Under the pieces are notes generated by a model. It did no database searches, was not told the DNA's origin, and saw nothing but the letters and a program-made list of their open reading frames with translations. A DNA stretch of 50,351 nucleotides from Bacteroidota bacterium. GTDB taxonomy: Bacteria; Bacteroidota; Bacteroidia; Bacteroidales; VadinHA17. The stretch covers positions 1 through 50,351 of the forward strand of contig DQWH01000099.1 in NCBI GenBank assembly GCA_011042635.1. Direction: 5' to 3'. The stretch's first letter is position 1, and each line of letters opens with the position of its first letter. Made by a program: the position numbers and the translations under genes. Positions 8,287 through 17,835 of the stretch are shown piece by piece.

Positions 8287-9390
8287 ATGAAAAGAGCTGT
8301 CACCTATGCGGTATTTCTTGCCATGATGACAGGAATACCGGTTTCCTGTGAAAAAAGCAAGAAGGACGATAATATTGTACCCGAAGATTTCAAGGTGGGT
8401 ATGTCTGATGCCATCAGCCGGCCCGACCTGGATAAGAAGAAAGGCCTGACACTGGAAGTGGATGGGAATACACTGTATAATTATCTCCGAACCCTGGTGG
8501 GGGTTGGAGAAATGTCGGCCGACATGGTGAACGAGGCAATTACTTCCGTAAGGGAACTGAAAATTGAGGGCCCCATGGAATTTTCCTACACTTCCACATA
8601 CGACGGAAGGATCAAGGATGTTCATGTTATGGCCGGGGCATATTATGGAAAGGACCAGTGGGAATACGGCATGTATATCGACGATGAGGACGGGAGCAGG
8701 GCCTTTCAGTTGTTCTGGAATACCAATCCCGTCAAAGGAGTAGCTCTTATGATTCCCGCTAACTTTAACCGGAACACACAGGTTCACACCCGGTCTGTTC
8801 TGAAAATTGAATACGGTGAAGAAGGTATGAATATAGCAGGACTGGATAATCCATTGGAAAAGTACATGATTGTTTCCGTGGTCAACCTGGATGTAACAGG
8901 TTCCAATTATGCCAGTAAGATCAAACTGTTTGCCGGCAAGAGAGGGGATGTGGTTTACATTCGCGGGAATACCATTCATCCCACAGCCACCCTGATCGAT
9001 GAAACCCGGACCGGTGGAATTTGCTGGACTTTTGTAGCCAAAAATGATGTGGAAAAAGATATTGCCGTTGCCCGCGTTGCCCTTCCTCCGGTGGATCTGG
9101 ATGATCTTACCCATGTCTGGACAGTATATTCCCTTAAAAATGTACTGACAGCCGAAGTGCAGAAAGCTTACAGTGATCTTTCGCCTGAAGACCTGGACCT
9201 GGTCGTATCGGCCGTTACGGCCAATGCAGATGATCCGGCTTATTTTTCCGGATCAACCGGTTTTACGTCATCGGGTACCAGTGTTCCTTCACAGGAAGGC
9301 TTTACTGCTGATTTCATTGATATTACCGGACTGGCTCCTTTCATTCCGGCCGTTGTTAACGAAATGGAAATTAATCTGGCCTACGAATAG
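8287..9390 (+). CDS. Lipoprotein of unknown function, probably surface-exposed
   Basis: Lipobox MKRAVTYAVFLAMMTGIPVSC followed by EKSKKDDN (K/D-rich, resembling Bacteroidota lipoprotein export signals). Confidence 0.75.
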   Translation: MKRAVTYAVFLAMMTGIPVSCEKSKKDDNIVPEDFKVGMSDAISRPDLDKKKGLTLEVDGNTLYNYLRTLVGVGEMSADMVNEAITSVRELKIEGPMEFSYTSTYDGRIKDVHVMAGAYYGKDQWEYGMYIDDEDGSRAFQLFWNTNPVKGVALMIPANFNRNTQVHTRSVLKIEYGEEGMNIAGLDNPLEKYMIVSVVNLDVTGSNYASKIKLFAGKRGDVVYIRGNTIHPTATLIDETRTGGICWTFVAKNDVEKDIAVARVALPPVDLDDLTHVWTVYSLKNVLTAEVQKAYSDLSPEDLDLVVSAVTANADDPAYFSGSTGFTSSGTSVPSQEGFTADFIDITGLAPFIPAVVNEMEINLAYE

Positions 9391-9422
9391 GAGGTAATCA
9401 GGTAAACAATTTTCGATCAGGG

Positions 9423-9455
9423 AAAAATCCGGGAAGTCCTTCCCGGATTTTTTTT
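9423..9455 (+). terminator. Strong intrinsic terminator after the lipoprotein gene
   Basis: AAAAATCCGGGAA-GTCC-TTCCCGGATTTTT perfect stem with a following T run. Confidence 0.85.
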
Positions 9456-9477
9456 AATTTTGAGCATCCGGGAATTG

Positions 9478-11805
9478 ATGATGAAACATAAAACGGCATA
9501 CTGGGGGGTGGTTTTTTTGTTTTGTATTCCATTCTTCTCCATTGCACAGGCAGATGTGGATAGTCTGATCCGTATGATGGAAAGATCGAAGGGAGCGGAA
9601 AAAATCCGGCTGTTGAATGTATTATCCAACGAATATCTCAGAATATCCCCGGAAAAATCCATTGAATTTGCCACACAGGCATTCCAACTGGCAGAAGAGA
9701 ATAAAAGAAGAACCGATGAAGGCCTCGCACTCAACAACCTGGGGAAAGCCTATTATTTTACCGGTGATTACCGCAGAGCAGAGAATTGTTATCTGGAAAG
9801 CATTGCCATTCATAAAGACCTGAACAACAGCATAGAACTGGCCAAAGTTTACAATAACCTGGGAGTGTTGTACCGTAGCCAGGGAAATTATGAAAAGGCA
9901 CTGGAATATTATGGCATATCCCTGGATATCAGAAGGAAACAGGAAGATCTCAGGGGGGTAAGCCGTTCCCTGAATAACATTGGAGAAATACATAAATTTC
10001 AGGCCAATTATGCCGAGGCGAAAATATATTACGAGCAATCCTACGAGCTGAAAAAACAACTCAACGATAGGGCCGGCATGGCCAATACCCTGAATAATCT
10101 GGGAGAAATTTTCAATTACTGGGGGGAATATGAAGAAGCCCTGCAGTATTATCAGCAGTCGTACACCCTCTATACGGAACTGGGTGACCGGTCAGGAATG
10201 GCCACTTCCATTTTTAATATCGGCGGCATTTATATGGAGCTGAATAATCATGAACAAGCCCTGGATAACTTCCGGCAATCACTGGAGCTTTATCAGGAGA
10301 TGGGGGAAAAGCAGGGGATGGCTTATTGCCTGGATAATATCGGAAGGGTTTTTCTGGGGCGGGAAATGTATGATTCGGCATCCCTGTATTTTTCCCGTTC
10401 AATGGATATTGTAGAAGAACTGGGATCAAAGCAGGGGGAAGCCAGTTCACTGAAAAACCTGGGCGATGTGATGCATAAAATGGGTGAGACATCGGGAGCT
10501 ATAGAATATTATCATGAGGCCCTGGAAATTTATGAAGAACTGGGCAGCCAGAAAGGCATCGCGGATCTTTTTATCAGGATGGGAATGAGCTATCTTTCCA
10601 GAGACCAATACCGGGAGGCCGAGAGCTATTTTAATCGGTCCTTGGCCCTGGCTGCGGAACATAACCTGAGGGTGATCATGCAGGAAGGGTATTATGGTCT
10701 TTCGGAACTTCACAGAAAACGGGAGAATTATCAGGACGCGCTGCATTATTATATTCAGGCGACAGAATTACGGGATTCTCTTACCGATGAAACCGTAAAA
10801 AAGAACATCAATGAACTGGAAGCACGGTATCAGTCGGAAAAGAAAGAAAGAGAACTGGAGTTGAAAAATGCCCAGCTGGCCCGGCAGGAGGTGGAGCTCA
10901 GACAAAGGAAACTGATACAGTACGGTCTGATCGGAGGGATATTTCTGCTGCTGGCTCTGGCAGCGGCCATATACCGCAGTTACCGCAATAAACAACATGC
11001 CAATCTGATCCTGAGTGAACAGAAATCGCTGATAGAACAAAAAAACCGGGAAATTACCGATAGCATACGTTATGCACAGCATATTCAGAATGCTGTTCTT
11101 CCCCATGTGGATTATGCGCGGCAGTACTTCTCCGAAATTTTTATCTATTTTAAACCCAAAGATATTGTCAGCGGCGATTTTTACTGGATGGAAAAACAGG
11201 GCCGGTATATCTACATTGCCGCAGTGGATGCGACCGGTCATGGGGTGCCCGGAGCCTTTATCTCCTTGCTGGGTTTCAATATTCTGAATGACACCCTGAA
11301 GGAAAATGAACATGCAACGGCCGCTGATATCCTGGACGGCCTGAATATTGGGTTTTCCGAAAGAATGTCGAAAAACAATCCGAAAGAATCCATTAAAGAC
11401 AGCATGGACATAGCCCTGTGCCGGATCAATACGGCCGAAATGAAAATGGATTATGCCGGTGCCTATAACCCACTTTGGCTGATCCGTGATGAAGAAATAA
11501 TTGAAATAAAAGCGGATAAATTCCCCATAGGCCATTATTTATATCAACCCCAGAAAAAATATACAAACCATGTTATCGACATCCGGTCAGGTGATCTGAT
11601 CTACCTGTTCTCCGACGGCTATGCGGATCAGTTCGGGGGTCCGGAAGGGAAAAAGTTCCGGTATCGTAAACTGAGGGAACTGTTTCTGACCAATACCCGC
11701 CTGACTATGCAGGAACAATATGCCCTGCTTGACAGAACCATAAACGAATGGATGGGCGGGGAAGAGCAGGTGGATGATATGCTGGTAATCGGTATAAAGA
11801 TCTGA
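9478..11805 (+). CDS. TPR-repeat, membrane-anchored SpoIIE-type PP2C serine phosphatase
   Basis: Multiple ~40-aa TPR units (NLGVLYRSQGNYEKALEYYGISLDIRRKQ...), one TM (LIGGIFLLLALAAAIYRSY), intact PP2C motifs GDFYW, DATGHGVPGAF, DGYADQFGG, DDMLVIGI. ORF-track start at 9460 is TTG; ATG at 9478 is more likely. Confidence 0.9.
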   Translation: MMKHKTAYWGVVFLFCIPFFSIAQADVDSLIRMMERSKGAEKIRLLNVLSNEYLRISPEKSIEFATQAFQLAEENKRRTDEGLALNNLGKAYYFTGDYRRAENCYLESIAIHKDLNNSIELAKVYNNLGVLYRSQGNYEKALEYYGISLDIRRKQEDLRGVSRSLNNIGEIHKFQANYAEAKIYYEQSYELKKQLNDRAGMANTLNNLGEIFNYWGEYEEALQYYQQSYTLYTELGDRSGMATSIFNIGGIYMELNNHEQALDNFRQSLELYQEMGEKQGMAYCLDNIGRVFLGREMYDSASLYFSRSMDIVEELGSKQGEASSLKNLGDVMHKMGETSGAIEYYHEALEIYEELGSQKGIADLFIRMGMSYLSRDQYREAESYFNRSLALAAEHNLRVIMQEGYYGLSELHRKRENYQDALHYYIQATELRDSLTDETVKKNINELEARYQSEKKERELELKNAQLARQEVELRQRKLIQYGLIGGIFLLLALAAAIYRSYRNKQHANLILSEQKSLIEQKNREITDSIRYAQHIQNAVLPHVDYARQYFSEIFIYFKPKDIVSGDFYWMEKQGRYIYIAAVDATGHGVPGAFISLLGFNILNDTLKENEHATAADILDGLNIGFSERMSKNNPKESIKDSMDIALCRINTAEMKMDYAGAYNPLWLIRDEEIIEIKADKFPIGHYLYQPQKKYTNHVIDIRSGDLIYLFSDGYADQFGGPEGKKFRYRKLRELFLTNTRLTMQEQYALLDRTINEWMGGEEQVDDMLVIGIKI

Positions 11806-11883
11806 AAATCATGATGCCTGATACAGCTTTTTTGTATTTCAATCCTACAGAAATTATTTTATTCATTACTTAAGATAAACTTT

Positions 11884-12594
11884 ATGAAACTATTACTGAT
11901 CAGTAATTCGACCAATGCAGGAGAACCTTACCTCCACCATCCGAAAAAGAAAATCCGGGAATTTTTGGGCGACAAACCTGTAAAAGCATTATTCATTCCC
12001 TATGCGGCGGTGACTTTTTCATTTGATGCCTATGAGGAAAAGGTCAGGGAAAGATTCAGAGAAATAGGGCACGATATTGAATCCATCCATCGTTACCGCG
12101 ATCCGGTGCAGGCAGTTAAATCAGCCACCGCCATTGTTATCGGAGGAGGCAATACCTGGCAGCTGATCAAAATGATGCAGGACCAGGGCCTGCTCGATCC
12201 AATCCGCAGCAGGGTCCTGGAAGGGATTCCCTATATCGGATGGAGTGCTGGTTCCAATGTAGCCTGTCCTACCATTAAGACTACCAACGATATGCCCATT
12301 ATTCAGCCGACCGGTTTTCAGGCCATGGCTCTGGTTCCTTTCCAGATCAATCCCCATTACCTGGATGCCAATCCCGACGGTCATGCCGGGGAAACAAGGG
12401 AGGCCCGAATCGAAGAATTTATAGAGGTAAACCCCGACATGTATGTGGTGGGCCTCAGGGAAGGAACCATGTTGTGGGTGGAAGATCTGAACCCCCAGCT
12501 AATAGGACCCAGGCCCGCCAGAATATTTAAGAAGGGGATTGCTCCCTGGGAGGTAAAACCCGGCGAAGACATCCGGTTCTTATTCAGTAGATAA
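11884..12594 (+). CDS. pepE: Dipeptidase E (alpha-aspartyl dipeptidase)
   Basis: AIVIGGGNTWQLIKMMQDQGLLDPIR, GIPYIGWSAGSNVACPTIKTTNDMPI (nucleophile Ser motif), QINPHYLDANPDGHAGETREARIEEF. Confidence 0.92.
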   Translation: MKLLLISNSTNAGEPYLHHPKKKIREFLGDKPVKALFIPYAAVTFSFDAYEEKVRERFREIGHDIESIHRYRDPVQAVKSATAIVIGGGNTWQLIKMMQDQGLLDPIRSRVLEGIPYIGWSAGSNVACPTIKTTNDMPIIQPTGFQAMALVPFQINPHYLDANPDGHAGETREARIEEFIEVNPDMYVVGLREGTMLWVEDLNPQLIGPRPARIFKKGIAPWEVKPGEDIRFLFSR

Positions 12595-12694
12595 CCAGGA
12601 TAAAAGGCTCTGTCATTTGCATTAAATTCCGGCCGGTCCTGATTTCCTTTCACCGAATGCGTATGTACAGGAAGTGAAATTGTTGTAATATTGC

Positions 12695-15382
12695 ATGAAA
12701 TTCATGCAGGTAAAGTTGTTATTGAAAAAATTCCGGAAGGTATTTCTGATCCTGTTGTCGGTTTTACTGGTATTTTTTCTTTCCGTCGGCCTGCTGGTGA
12801 GCCTGAAACGGGATGCCATCGAATCCTTTCTGGTGAGCGAACTCAACAAGCAGCTCACCGGGAAGGTAGAGGTGGGGAAGCTGACTTTCTCTGTTTTCAG
12901 AAGTTTCCCTCGAGCCTCTCTCATTCTCGACCGGGTGATGGTTTTTTCCGATAAAACGGGGAAGGAACAGGCGGGTGATACCGTTCTGCAGGCAGACAAG
13001 CTTCAGTTGCAGTTCCATCTGATTCAGCTTCTCAGAAAAGAATATGTTCTCCGGCGGCTGGTGATCGATAATGGAAAACTATGGATACAGACCGATACGG
13101 ATGGACTAACGCATTTCCGTGTATGGAAAAGCCCGGCCGGAGACAGCAACGGAAGACTTAACCTGGATTTGCAGGATGTCAGGCTCAGGAACGTCGGGGT
13201 GGAATATATCCATAAACCCGCGCAGATCAGGGTCGGGGGATATACCCGGAGGACCGTTCTGAAAGGGACATTCAGGGGGAACGATCTGTCACTGCAGGCA
13301 GATGCGGATATTCTGCTGTACCTGTTGCAGGTAAAAAAATTCAGCGCAGCCAGGGAGATCCCTGTGCTGGGTAATCTGGAATTGACCAGAAAGGACAGCC
13401 TGTGGAACCTTACGGCCTCTTCGCTGAGGATAAGCGGCCTGGATTTGCAGCTACAGGGAGAGATCCTGACCGGCGTGACGAAACGAACCGATCTTTTGGT
13501 AAAAGGCACTGGATTAAGCATACGATCTCTTTCTGAAATGGTTCTTCCTGCCCTGGCAGAAAAATGGCAGATCAAAAGAAGCACAGGCGCCGTTGATATT
13601 GAAGGACATTTGAGTCAACTTCCCGGCGGGGAACCGGCTCCTCATGTGGATCTGGATTTTCGGATTAGGGGGGCAGAACTGGCCATGAAAAATTCTTCCG
13701 TTCATATTACAGGGTTTTCTGGTATGGGAACCCTGCACAACGGGGTAAAAAACAGCCTGGAGACCACCGAACTGGAAGTTCAATCGTTTACCGCCGCCGT
13801 GGGAGCTTCCCGGATAAGCGGTTCTTTCCATGTCAGGGATTTCGTCCGCCCCGTCATTTCCGGACAGGGAACGGTGGACGGGTCAGTGGAAGAAATACTG
13901 AAAGTATTTTCTTCCGGGAAAAGGCCGGATATTTCAGGCCGGATCAGGGCGAACCTGGCCTTTCATTTCCAACCTGAAAACCTGAGAGAAATAACCCGGG
14001 AAGATTTGATAAAATCTGAACTCAGGGGCAATTTAACTCTGTCGGGTATGCAGTTCCGCCTGGGGAAATCGGCGCACCAGATTGCCAATTTATCGGGGGA
14101 CCTGATGTTTTCAGGTTCAGGGCCGGTATGGTTCGACAATCTTCAGATGGAATGGAACCAGGTGCCCCTTGTTCTTGACGGGAAAGCGGAAAATCTGCTG
14201 TCATTTGTTCTGGGTGGCCGGGAGATGTTGCATCTGGAAGGACGTGTCAGCAGCCCGGAGATCGATCTGAAAGCCTGGCTGAATGTTCCGGCAGGCAGGC
14301 AAGAGGACAGAATGAAAAGATTCTGGCCCGAGCATATATCCATGGATCTGGAGTTTACCGCCGGCATACTGCATATAAAACCCTTTACAGCCACGCAGGT
14401 GGAGGGAATGTTGATCTATGAGCCCGGACTGATGATTATCCCCCGGGTGAGTTTTCTCAGCATGCAGGGGAAACTGAACGGGAACGGAATGCTGATGAAA
14501 AGTGTGGGAGACAGTATGCTTTTTAATACACAAGTTGCCGTGGATAATGTGAACATGCATGAGCTGTTTGCTTCATTTCGTAATTTCGGGCAGGATTTTA
14601 TTAGTGCAGAACATTTGAATGGAAATCTGAGAGGCAACATATCCATGAAAATGGTTTTCAGTCCGGAATGGGAGATCAACAAGGAAAGTTTGCTGGCGGA
14701 AGCTCAAATAACTATTGATAACGGAGAGCTAATCCATTTTGAGCCGATGGAAAAATTATCCCGGTTTGTTGACCTGAAAGAACTGGAACATGTGAAATTC
14801 AGCCGGCTGGAAAACACGATATATATCAGGGAACAGAGGGTAATTATTCCCCACATGGATATCCATTCCAATGCATTCAACATTTCAGCTACGGGAGAAC
14901 ACGGGCTGGACAAATATTTTCAGTACCGGTTAAGAATTCTTTTGTCGGAAATCCTTGCCCGGAAAGCCCGCCGGCCGGAACCACAGGAAACGGAGTTCGG
15001 CTGGGTGGAGGAAGACGGATTGAATCAAACCAGCCTGTATCTGCAAATTGAGGGTACTCCCGACGATTACAGGGTTTCCTACGACAGGGCGGCTGTGCGG
15101 GATGTGATCAGGCAAAGCATACGAGAACAGGGCAGGGAAGTGCGGGAAATCCTGCGGGATGAATTCGGCTGGTTCAGGGATGATACGTTGACCCCAGGGG
15201 ATACCGTCAGCAAAACATTCCGTATCCGGTGGGAGGAAGAAACCGGTAGCGAAACGGAAACAGAGGCGGATTCCCTGAAGGGAACGGGAGCCTCTTCAAA
15301 ACCCGCTTTCCGGATCATCTGGGAGGAAGAGGAAGATACCCTGGACACGAAACGGAAAACCAATGAACCCCATTCATGGTAA
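12695..15382 (+). CDS. AsmA-family protein
   Basis: N-terminal TM anchor, SELNKQLTGKVEVGKLTFSVFRSFPRASLILDRVMVFSD (AsmA N-terminal region), C-terminal AsmA2-type region. Confidence 0.85.
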   Translation: MKFMQVKLLLKKFRKVFLILLSVLLVFFLSVGLLVSLKRDAIESFLVSELNKQLTGKVEVGKLTFSVFRSFPRASLILDRVMVFSDKTGKEQAGDTVLQADKLQLQFHLIQLLRKEYVLRRLVIDNGKLWIQTDTDGLTHFRVWKSPAGDSNGRLNLDLQDVRLRNVGVEYIHKPAQIRVGGYTRRTVLKGTFRGNDLSLQADADILLYLLQVKKFSAAREIPVLGNLELTRKDSLWNLTASSLRISGLDLQLQGEILTGVTKRTDLLVKGTGLSIRSLSEMVLPALAEKWQIKRSTGAVDIEGHLSQLPGGEPAPHVDLDFRIRGAELAMKNSSVHITGFSGMGTLHNGVKNSLETTELEVQSFTAAVGASRISGSFHVRDFVRPVISGQGTVDGSVEEILKVFSSGKRPDISGRIRANLAFHFQPENLREITREDLIKSELRGNLTLSGMQFRLGKSAHQIANLSGDLMFSGSGPVWFDNLQMEWNQVPLVLDGKAENLLSFVLGGREMLHLEGRVSSPEIDLKAWLNVPAGRQEDRMKRFWPEHISMDLEFTAGILHIKPFTATQVEGMLIYEPGLMIIPRVSFLSMQGKLNGNGMLMKSVGDSMLFNTQVAVDNVNMHELFASFRNFGQDFISAEHLNGNLRGNISMKMVFSPEWEINKESLLAEAQITIDNGELIHFEPMEKLSRFVDLKELEHVKFSRLENTIYIREQRVIIPHMDIHSNAFNISATGEHGLDKYFQYRLRILLSEILARKARRPEPQETEFGWVEEDGLNQTSLYLQIEGTPDDYRVSYDRAAVRDVIRQSIREQGREVREILRDEFGWFRDDTLTPGDTVSKTFRIRWEEETGSETETEADSLKGTGASSKPAFRIIWEEEEDTLDTKRKTNEPHSW

Positions 15383-16542
15383 ATATCTACCATAAAAAGA
15401 CACGCTGGAAACTCCTTCTTTTCCTGGGAGCGGTTGTTATCGGCCTGTCATCCCTGTTTTACACGCAGAAGCTGGTAGAAGAATTGTCGGCTGAGGAAAG
15501 GGAAAAGGTGGAACTCTGGGCCGAGGCTACCCGGAAGCTGATCGAAATGGATGTGGATGATACCGAATTTGACCTGCTTCTCAGGGTGATAGAAACCAAC
15601 AATACCGTGCCCCTTATCCTGACTAACAAGACGGGAGATACCCTGTCCACCAGGAATCTCGACCCGAAACGGCTAAAAAACCGGGCCTACCTTGACCGGC
15701 AGCTCCGGATCATGCGGGAGACCCATGATCCCATTGTCATCACACTGGATGAGAACGAAAACCTGTACCTTCATTACAAAGATTCCATATTACTGACAAA
15801 ATTGTTTTATTTTCCCTATATCCAGCTGGGCGTGATTATGCTGTTTATTCTGGTTTCCTATTTTGCTTTCAGTGCTTCCAGGAAAGCAGAACAGAACCAG
15901 GTTTGGGTGGGATTATCGAGAGAAACGGCCCATCAGCTGGGAACTCCCATCTCCTCCCTTATGGCCTGGCTGGAGCTGATCAAAATGAACCGGAGCAACG
16001 AGGATACCCTGAAGGAACTGGGGAAAGATGTTAAACGGCTGGAAAAAATTGCCGACAGGTTTTCAAAAATCGGTTCCAGACCCGTTCTTACCCTCGTACC
16101 GATCCATGAGGCGGTTCAGCAATCTGTGGCTTATATCCGTACCCGTTCTTCGGCTCAGGTTAATATCAGCATGGAAAACCGGCTTTCGGAGACCTGCCTC
16201 GTGAACCTCAATACAGAACTTTTTGAATGGGTTATTGAAAATTTGTGTAAAAACGCCATCGATGCTATGGGAGGCAACGGCTCCATCCGGATAGTTCTGT
16301 CTGACAATCCGGGCAAGGTTTTTGTCGATATCCGTGATGAGGGGAAGGGCATTCCCAAAAAATTGCATAAAACGGTTTTTAAGCCGGGATATACCTCAAA
16401 ACCGAGAGGGTGGGGTCTGGGGCTTTCCCTGGCCAGGAGAATTGTGGAAAATTATCACCGTGGAAAAATTTTCGTGCTTCAGTCGGAGCCAGAGAAGGGA
16501 ACCACTTTCCGTATCGTACTGAATAAAGAAAAAAACAGATGA
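15376..16542 (+). CDS. Sensor histidine kinase
   Basis: Two TM segments, H-box ETAHQLGTPISSLMAWLELIKMN, N-box NLCKNAIDAM, G-boxes DEGKGIPK / GWGLGLSLARRIVE; start overlaps the AsmA stop. Confidence 0.92.
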   Translation: MVNIYHKKTRWKLLLFLGAVVIGLSSLFYTQKLVEELSAEEREKVELWAEATRKLIEMDVDDTEFDLLLRVIETNNTVPLILTNKTGDTLSTRNLDPKRLKNRAYLDRQLRIMRETHDPIVITLDENENLYLHYKDSILLTKLFYFPYIQLGVIMLFILVSYFAFSASRKAEQNQVWVGLSRETAHQLGTPISSLMAWLELIKMNRSNEDTLKELGKDVKRLEKIADRFSKIGSRPVLTLVPIHEAVQQSVAYIRTRSSAQVNISMENRLSETCLVNLNTELFEWVIENLCKNAIDAMGGNGSIRIVLSDNPGKVFVDIRDEGKGIPKKLHKTVFKPGYTSKPRGWGLGLSLARRIVENYHRGKIFVLQSEPEKGTTFRIVLNKEKNR

Positions 16543-16559
16543 GGGAACCCCTGCGCACC

Positions 16560-17816
16560 ATGAACAGAAAGGATTTTGAACTGCTTGCCCCGGCCGGTTC
16601 GCGCGAATCGCTGAGGGCCGCCATACAGGCAGGGGCGGATGCCGTCTATTTTGGCGTGGAAAAGCTGAATATGCGGGCCAGGTCGTCTCAGCAATTTCGG
16701 TTGGATGAATTGGAGGCCGTGGTTGGTTTGTGCCATGAACACAGGGTGCGGGCCTATCTTACACTGAATGTGATTGTGTATGATCACGAGCTTGATGAAG
16801 TGCGTCGGATCATCGACAGGGCCAGAGATGCCGGTATCGACGCCATCATTGCCACCGATATGGCTGTGATAGCCTATGCCCGCTCAGCCGGCCTGGAAGT
16901 TCACCTTTCCACCCAGGTCAATATCAGCAATATCGAAACGGTCATTTTTTTTTCCGGCCTGGCCGATGTGATGGTTCTGGCCCGTGAACTGAGTCTGGAA
17001 CAGGTTAAGAATCTGCACCGGCTGATGGAAGAACAAAATATCCTGGGCCCTTCCGGGAAGCCTGTCCGGCTGGAAATATTTGTCCACGGGGCTTTGTGTA
17101 TGGCCGTTTCAGGGAAATGTTATCTCAGCCTGCATGAGATGGATTCATCAGCCAACCGGGGAAAATGCCTGCAAACCTGCCGGAAGCCCTATACGGTGAT
17201 CAATCGCGAGACAGGGTATGAACTGGATGTTGATCATGAATACATTATGTCTCCCAAAGACTTGATGACTATACACTTTCTGAACAAGATTCTGGATGCG
17301 GGGGTTCGCGTACTGAAAATCGAGGGACGGGCCAGAGGCCCTGAATATGTCAAAACCGTAACGGCCTGTTATAATGAAGCCCTTGATGCTTATTGCCAGG
17401 GAGATTATTCGGAAGAAAAAATACGGCTCTGGAAAGAACGCTTGGCTACGGTATTCAACCGGGGATTCTGGGATGGGTATTACCTGGGACAGAAGTTGGG
17501 GGAATGGTCGGGGCGTTACGGTTCAAGGGCTACCATGCGGAAGATCCGGGTGGGGAAAGTAAGCAATTATTATACAAAACTGCGGGTGGTGGAGGTCAGA
17601 CTGGAAAGCGGCGCTTTGAGGAACAACGAAAAGGTTCTTTTTATTGGGCACACAACGGGTGTGGTCGAAACCTTCGTGAAAGGGCTACGTGTAGATGATA
17701 TGGCGGTGGAGGAAGCTTCGAAAGGAATGATCTGCACTTTCCGGGTAGATGAACCGCTGCGCCGTTCCGACCAGGTATACCGATGGGTAGAAGCACGGTT
17801 TGTCATGCAGCAGTAA
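16560..17816 (+). CDS. Peptidase U32 family protein, TrhP/YegQ-like tRNA hydroxylation factor
   Basis: FELLAPAGSRESLRAAIQAGADAVYFGVEKLNMRARSSQQF, STQVNISN, VHGALCMAVSGKCYLSLHEMDSSANRGKCLQTCRKPY (U32 signature cysteines). Start 16539 (4-bp overlap with the kinase) is also possible. Confidence 0.88.
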   Translation: MNRKDFELLAPAGSRESLRAAIQAGADAVYFGVEKLNMRARSSQQFRLDELEAVVGLCHEHRVRAYLTLNVIVYDHELDEVRRIIDRARDAGIDAIIATDMAVIAYARSAGLEVHLSTQVNISNIETVIFFSGLADVMVLARELSLEQVKNLHRLMEEQNILGPSGKPVRLEIFVHGALCMAVSGKCYLSLHEMDSSANRGKCLQTCRKPYTVINRETGYELDVDHEYIMSPKDLMTIHFLNKILDAGVRVLKIEGRARGPEYVKTVTACYNEALDAYCQGDYSEEKIRLWKERLATVFNRGFWDGYYLGQKLGEWSGRYGSRATMRKIRVGKVSNYYTKLRVVEVRLESGALRNNEKVLFIGHTTGVVETFVKGLRVDDMAVEEASKGMICTFRVDEPLRRSDQVYRWVEARFVMQQ

Positions 17817-17835
17817 CAGAGAATACGGAAGGTGA

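Noticed and set aside
8260-9114. 284-aa minus-strand ORF
   Set aside because: Antisense to the lipoprotein gene, which has a proper signal peptide and lipobox.
12640-12685. TTTCC-TTTCAC ... GGAA-GTGAAA apparent inverted repeat upstream of asmA
   Set aside because: The arms are in swapped rather than nested order, so only one short half can pair.
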